In this document: piece by piece, positions 5,995 through 8,161 of the stretch | How the letters are laid out: each line of letters starts with the position of its first letter | How positions within the stretch are numbered: position 1 is the first letter of the stretch | Origin: Candidatus Nitrosopumilus sp. | GTDB taxonomy: Archaea > Thermoproteota > Nitrososphaeria > Nitrososphaerales > Nitrosopumilaceae | Length of the DNA stretch: 8,161 nucleotides | Reading direction: 5' to 3' | NCBI GenBank assembly: GCA_030637455.1 | Contig: DAOWGL010000129.1 | Coordinates: 1 to 8,161 of the forward strand | Notes under the pieces: generated by a model | What the model was told of the DNA's origin: nothing | Seen by the model: only the letters and a program-made list of their open reading frames with translations | The model's database searches: none | Translations under genes and position numbers: made by a program

Positions 5995-6186
5995 TTAGAG
6001 GATTGATTTTTTGAGTTCTGGATTTTGATAAATCTGCACCATTCCTGATCTTTCATTTAATATTTCTAACTCTATGGTGACATTATGTTCTTCTGCCTCT
6101 TCTCCTACTTGTTGAGATGCGTGGTATCCTACGTATACTCCTACGATGATAAACATTGCAATAACTAGAAGCATCAGTATGTTCAA
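5995..6186 (-). CDS. Small single-helix membrane protein, function unknown
   Basis: A 63-aa protein not recognised as a named family. Residues about 3-21 (ILMLLVIAMFIIVGVYVGY) form one membrane helix. They are followed by an acidic linker (GEEAEEHNVTIELEI) and a short polar tail ending KKSIL, probably outside the membrane, though the orientation is uncertain. The start given is a TTG at 6186. The only in-frame ATG near the N-terminus, at 6174, would remove four residues and cut into the helix. A weak TATA-like CTTATAG at 6214-6220 lies 27 bases before the TTG, consistent with a leaderless start there. The frame stays open upstream for nine more codons (K/P/Q-rich) but holds no ATG, GTG or TTG. 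The gene is divergent from aspS and has its own stop well before the 69-aa gene's promoter. Confidence 0.55.
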   Translation of the reverse strand: MNILMLLVIAMFIIVGVYVGYHASQQVGEEAEEHNVTIELEILNERSGMVQIYQNPELKKSIL

Positions 6187-6213
6187 CTTGTTTTTTTGTG
6201 GAATTTTAACTGG

Positions 6214-6220
6214 CTATAAG
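6214..6220 (-). promoter_or_regulatory. Weak TATA-like box for the 63-aa membrane protein gene
   Basis: Minus-strand CTTATAG lies 27 bases before the proposed TTG start at 6186. It is a poor match to the box used by the other genes here, so the assignment rests mostly on spacing. Confidence 0.3.
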
Positions 6221-6251
6221 CATTATGAAAATTAATGAAATGGTTCAATAT

Positions 6252-6259
6252 TTTATATA
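6252..6259 (+). promoter_or_regulatory. TATA box for aspS
   Basis: TTTATATA lies 39 bases before the aspS ATG. Transcription should start near 6281-6285, leaving a leader of about 15 bases that contains a weak GGAA (6284-6287). This leader is longer than for the other genes in the window. Confidence 0.5.
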
Positions 6260-6298
6260 AAAATTAATTACACCATGATATCTGGAATAAAGTAAATT

Positions 6299-7609
6299 AT
6301 GATAGAAACAGAATTAGGAACTTTACGCAGATCTCATTATTCTAATGAAATAAACTCCTCTATGGATGGCACTCCGGTCACTGTAATGGGTTGGGTCTTG
6401 ACAATTCGTGGACATGGAAACATTAGTTTTGCTACATTACGTGACAAAAATGGTGATCTTTCAATTGTTGCAAAAAAAGGAGATTGTCCTGATGATATTC
6501 GTGAAAAAATTTCTTCATTAAAAGCACATTCGTCTATTGCAGTTGTTGGTAATGTCAAGGCATCTGAAAAAGCATCTAGCGGATATGAAATAATCCCAAC
6601 AGAATTAAGAGTATTCTCAGATGTAGAAAAAATACCTCCTTTTGAGCCTACTGTAAAAACTGTAAAAAACATCGATACTAGATTGGAGGTGCGACCTATT
6701 GATCTTAGACGTGATGTTTTACAACATATTTTCAAAACTAGAAGTTTAGTTTTAAAATCAATTCGAGAATATTTTGGAAATCAAAATTTTGTTGAAATTA
6801 ACACTCCTAAAATGATTGCAACAGCTACGGAAGGTGGCGCTGCATTATTTCCGATTTTCTATTACAATAAAGAAGCATTCTTAGCTCAGAGTCCCCAATT
6901 GTACAAAGAACAATTGACAATGAGTTTTGAAAAAGTCTTTGAGATTGCACCTATTTTTAGAGCAGAACCTTCGAGAACCAACCGTCATTTAGCTGAAGCA
7001 ATATCTATTGATTTGGAAGAAGCATTTGTTGATTACAATGATGTGATGAATCGAATTGAAGAAATTATCAAAGTTTCTATTCAAACTGTTAATGATTATG
7101 TGAAAGATAATCCTAGTTCAGAATTTCCTGTAATCTCAATCCCTGACACCATCCCTAGATATTCATATGATGATCTAGTTGATAGAATGCAAAAAGCAGG
7201 TGCAAAAACAGAATGGGGTGATGATTTGTATCCCTCAAATCTTAAAAAAATCGGATTAGATGGATTTTATTTCATTACTGATTGGCCTCTTGCACCAAAA
7301 CCATTTTACGTAAAAGATAGTAAATCAAACCCAAAAGTTTCTGAATCATTTGATTTGATGTATGGTGATTTAGAATTATCTTCTGGCAGTACAAGAATTG
7401 AAAAACGTGATGAATTAGCTGAGCGAATGAAAAACAAGGGGATGAAAACTGATGCGTTTGAATATCACTTAGCAGCATTTGATTACGGAGTTCCTCCTCA
7501 CGCTGGCTGTGGGATAGGGTTGGAACGATTAATTATGGTTTTAACTGGTACTGAAAATATTCGTGATACTACCTTCTATCCAAGAGATGTTGATAGACTG
7601 ACACCATAA
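6299..7609 (+). CDS. aspS: Aspartyl-tRNA synthetase, archaeal type
   Basis: It charges tRNA-Asp with aspartate using ATP (class IIb synthetase, cytoplasm). The length of 436 aa is normal for the archaeal form, which lacks the bacterial insertion domain. An N-terminal OB fold binds the anticodon (about 27-106), with GWVLTIRGHG at 31-40. The catalytic domain shows motif 1 around FVEINTPKM (164-172), the flipping loop ATATEGGAALF (174-184), QSPQLYKEQ (197-205), motif 2 FEIAPIFRAEPSRTNRHLAE (214-233, Arg221), and motif 3 GCGIGLERL (403-411, Arg410). The two OB-fold positions used to tell discriminating from non-discriminating archaeal enzymes appear to be Leu34 and Ser93, not the Trp/Lys pair of the discriminating Thermococcus enzyme, so it may also charge tRNA-Asn. 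Archaeal AsnRS is related, but the N-terminal SHYSNEI start favours AspRS. Confidence 0.9.
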   Translation: MIETELGTLRRSHYSNEINSSMDGTPVTVMGWVLTIRGHGNISFATLRDKNGDLSIVAKKGDCPDDIREKISSLKAHSSIAVVGNVKASEKASSGYEIIPTELRVFSDVEKIPPFEPTVKTVKNIDTRLEVRPIDLRRDVLQHIFKTRSLVLKSIREYFGNQNFVEINTPKMIATATEGGAALFPIFYYNKEAFLAQSPQLYKEQLTMSFEKVFEIAPIFRAEPSRTNRHLAEAISIDLEEAFVDYNDVMNRIEEIIKVSIQTVNDYVKDNPSSEFPVISIPDTIPRYSYDDLVDRMQKAGAKTEWGDDLYPSNLKKIGLDGFYFITDWPLAPKPFYVKDSKSNPKVSESFDLMYGDLELSSGSTRIEKRDELAERMKNKGMKTDAFEYHLAAFDYGVPPHAGCGIGLERLIMVLTGTENIRDTTFYPRDVDRLTP

Positions 7610-7620
7610 AATCAAATACA

Positions 7621-7647
7621 TTTTTAAAATAAAATTATTGAATTTTT
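7621..7647 (+). terminator. T-rich region after aspS, probable archaeal terminator
   Basis: Two T5 runs (7621-7625 and 7643-7647) occur within 40 bases of the aspS stop. Archaeal RNA polymerase commonly terminates at such T-runs without a hairpin. Assigned from base composition and position only. Confidence 0.4.
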
Positions 7648-7650
7648 AAT

Positions 7651-7672
7651 TTACAAAAATTCTAATTTGTAA
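7651..7672 (+). repeat. Small inverted repeat TTACAAA / TTTGTAA
   Basis: Seven-base arms at 7651-7657 and 7666-7672 surround an 8-base spacer and are followed by CATTTTCTT. It could add to termination after aspS or serve as a protein-binding site for the next gene. It is short and AT-rich, so chance is possible. Confidence 0.25.
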
Positions 7673-7699
7673 CATTTTCTTAAGGTGGGAAATTCACGT

Positions 7700-7714
7700 G
7701 TTAAATTATTTAAC
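7700..7714 (+). promoter_or_regulatory. Perfect 15-bp palindrome upstream of the last gene, possible operator
   Basis: GTTAAAT-T-ATTTAAC is a perfect palindrome around a single central base. It directly abuts CACGTG (7695-7700), itself a palindrome. It ends 11 bases before a TATA-like stretch (7726-7735), a suitable position for a regulator. No second copy was seen in the window. Confidence 0.35.
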
Positions 7715-7725
7715 AAACAATGGAA

Positions 7726-7735
7726 TTTATCTTAA
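7726..7735 (+). promoter_or_regulatory. Possible TATA box for the exported protein gene
   Basis: TTTATCTTAA lies about 38 bases before the ATG at 7774, predicting a leader of about 15 bases that holds the GAGG ribosome binding site. The match is weaker than the other boxes here. Confidence 0.3.
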
Positions 7736-7760
7736 TCCTTTGAATTAACATTTGAAATAC

Positions 7761-7764
7761 GAGG
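7761..7764 (+). promoter_or_regulatory. Shine-Dalgarno motif for the exported protein gene
   Basis: GAGG (within GAGGA) lies 9 bases before the ATG at 7774. It supports that codon as the start and is one of the few clear ribosome binding sites in this window. Confidence 0.5.
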
Positions 7765-7773
7765 ATTACTCTC

Positions 7774-8161
7774 ATGAGTGTATCTTGGGGGCTGCCAGTA
7801 ATTGTTAGTATTTTGCTATTAGGGTTTGTAGGTTTAGAACAATCTGCCGCTGGGCAAGGAAGTTCCTTTCAACAAGATCAAATCGATGAAATACAAGATA
7901 TAATTACAAGCATGCAAGATCAACTAGATAATATTCATGTAACATGGGTACATGTAACTGAAAAACCAGTAGGTTTTGAGAATGATATTAATGATGGCAT
8001 TTTTCAGAGTAGTGATTCAATAGATAATCAACTAATGTATCAAATAAAAATTAACAGAAATGATACAATTATCTATAGTGGAACAGATATTGTTCCGGAA
8101 GATAACCCAATTGGTTTATATAGTGGTTGGAATTATATTGGGTATTTACCCGATTTAGCAA
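7774..8161 (+). CDS. Exported protein with 'GWNxIGY' beta segment, 3' end outside the window
   Basis: An open frame of 129 codons runs off the window end. Residues 1-26 (MSVSWGLPVIVSILLLGFVGLEQSAA) look like a signal peptide. Residues about 31-55 (SFQQDQIDEIQDIITSMQDQL...) form a Gln/Asp-rich amphipathic helix, possibly a short coiled coil. After that, the segment with MYQIKINRNDTIIYSGTDI and NPIGLYSGWNYIGYLP (about 90-126) matches a pattern I know from extracellular proteins of many bacteria and archaea, a beta-rich unit with 'tpI.L..GWN.IGYlP'. The start is supported by GAGG 9 bases upstream. It is probably a cell-surface or secreted protein; ligand and full length cannot be seen. The exported location is fairly secure, the domain identity only moderately so. 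Confidence 0.65.
   Translation, partial: MSVSWGLPVIVSILLLGFVGLEQSAAGQGSSFQQDQIDEIQDIITSMQDQLDNIHVTWVHVTEKPVGFENDINDGIFQSSDSIDNQLMYQIKINRNDTIIYSGTDIVPEDNPIGLYSGWNYIGYLPDLA

Noticed and set aside
6275..6295. Six-codon mini-ORF (ATG ATA TCT GGA ATA AAG TAA) just upstream of aspS, possible leader peptide
   Set aside because: From the TATA box at 6252-6259, transcription should begin near 6281-6285, downstream of this ATG, so it would not be in the mRNA. No leader-peptide features such as repeated Asp codons are present.
6337..6735. Minus-strand open frame of 132 codons opposite aspS
   Set aside because: It lies fully inside the well-supported aspS coding region on the other strand, and its translation has no recognisable domain. 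It is a shadow frame.
7720..7743. Seven-codon mini-ORF (MEFILIL) before the exported protein gene
   Set aside because: It overlaps the likely TATA region, has no ribosome binding site and codes for nothing distinctive.

Overview
The window looks like chromosome of a marine ammonia-oxidising archaeon (Thaumarchaeota/Nitrososphaerota, Nitrosopumilus-like). Support: low G+C throughout; an archaeal PurP-type purine enzyme; an archaeal-type aspartyl-tRNA synthetase; AT-rich TATA boxes placed so close to start codons that many transcripts should be leaderless or nearly so; and a Trp-rich 'NAGWWADG' segment on a secreted protein, which I know from thaumarchaeal exported proteins. No mobile element, CRISPR array, rRNA or tRNA gene was seen, and no stretch over about 170 bases lacks a gene.

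Layout. Bases 99-1055 hold cbtB-cbtA, a predicted cobalt transporter, with its own promoter. Bases 1136-1824 hold two tandem, clearly paralogous small winged-helix regulators. Bases 1960-4679 hold an ABC importer of the phosphonate/phosphite type (binding protein, ATPase, permease). Converging on it from the minus strand, with 4 bases between stop codons, is purP (4684-5709), preceded by an unrecognised 69-aa gene (5738-5947). A one-helix membrane protein gene (5995-6186, minus) is divergent from aspS (6299-7609, plus). The window ends inside an exported protein (7774 onward) that has a signal peptide, a short Gln/Asp-rich helix and the start of an extracellular beta-type 'GWNxIGY' segment.

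How the genes may work together. The regulator pair and the importer look like one unit. A perfect 10+10 bp inverted repeat (ATTCTCATTC, 10 bases, GAATGAGAAT) lies just upstream of the TATA box of the binding-protein gene. The same 10-mer GAATGAGAAT lies just upstream of the TATA box of the first regulator. The simplest reading is that one or both regulators control the importer and their own promoter through this site. The substrate is not settled: no C-P lyase or phosphonate-oxidising gene is present here, and the binding protein departs from the usual family motifs. This regulated importer is the most interesting part of the window; the rest is largely housekeeping.
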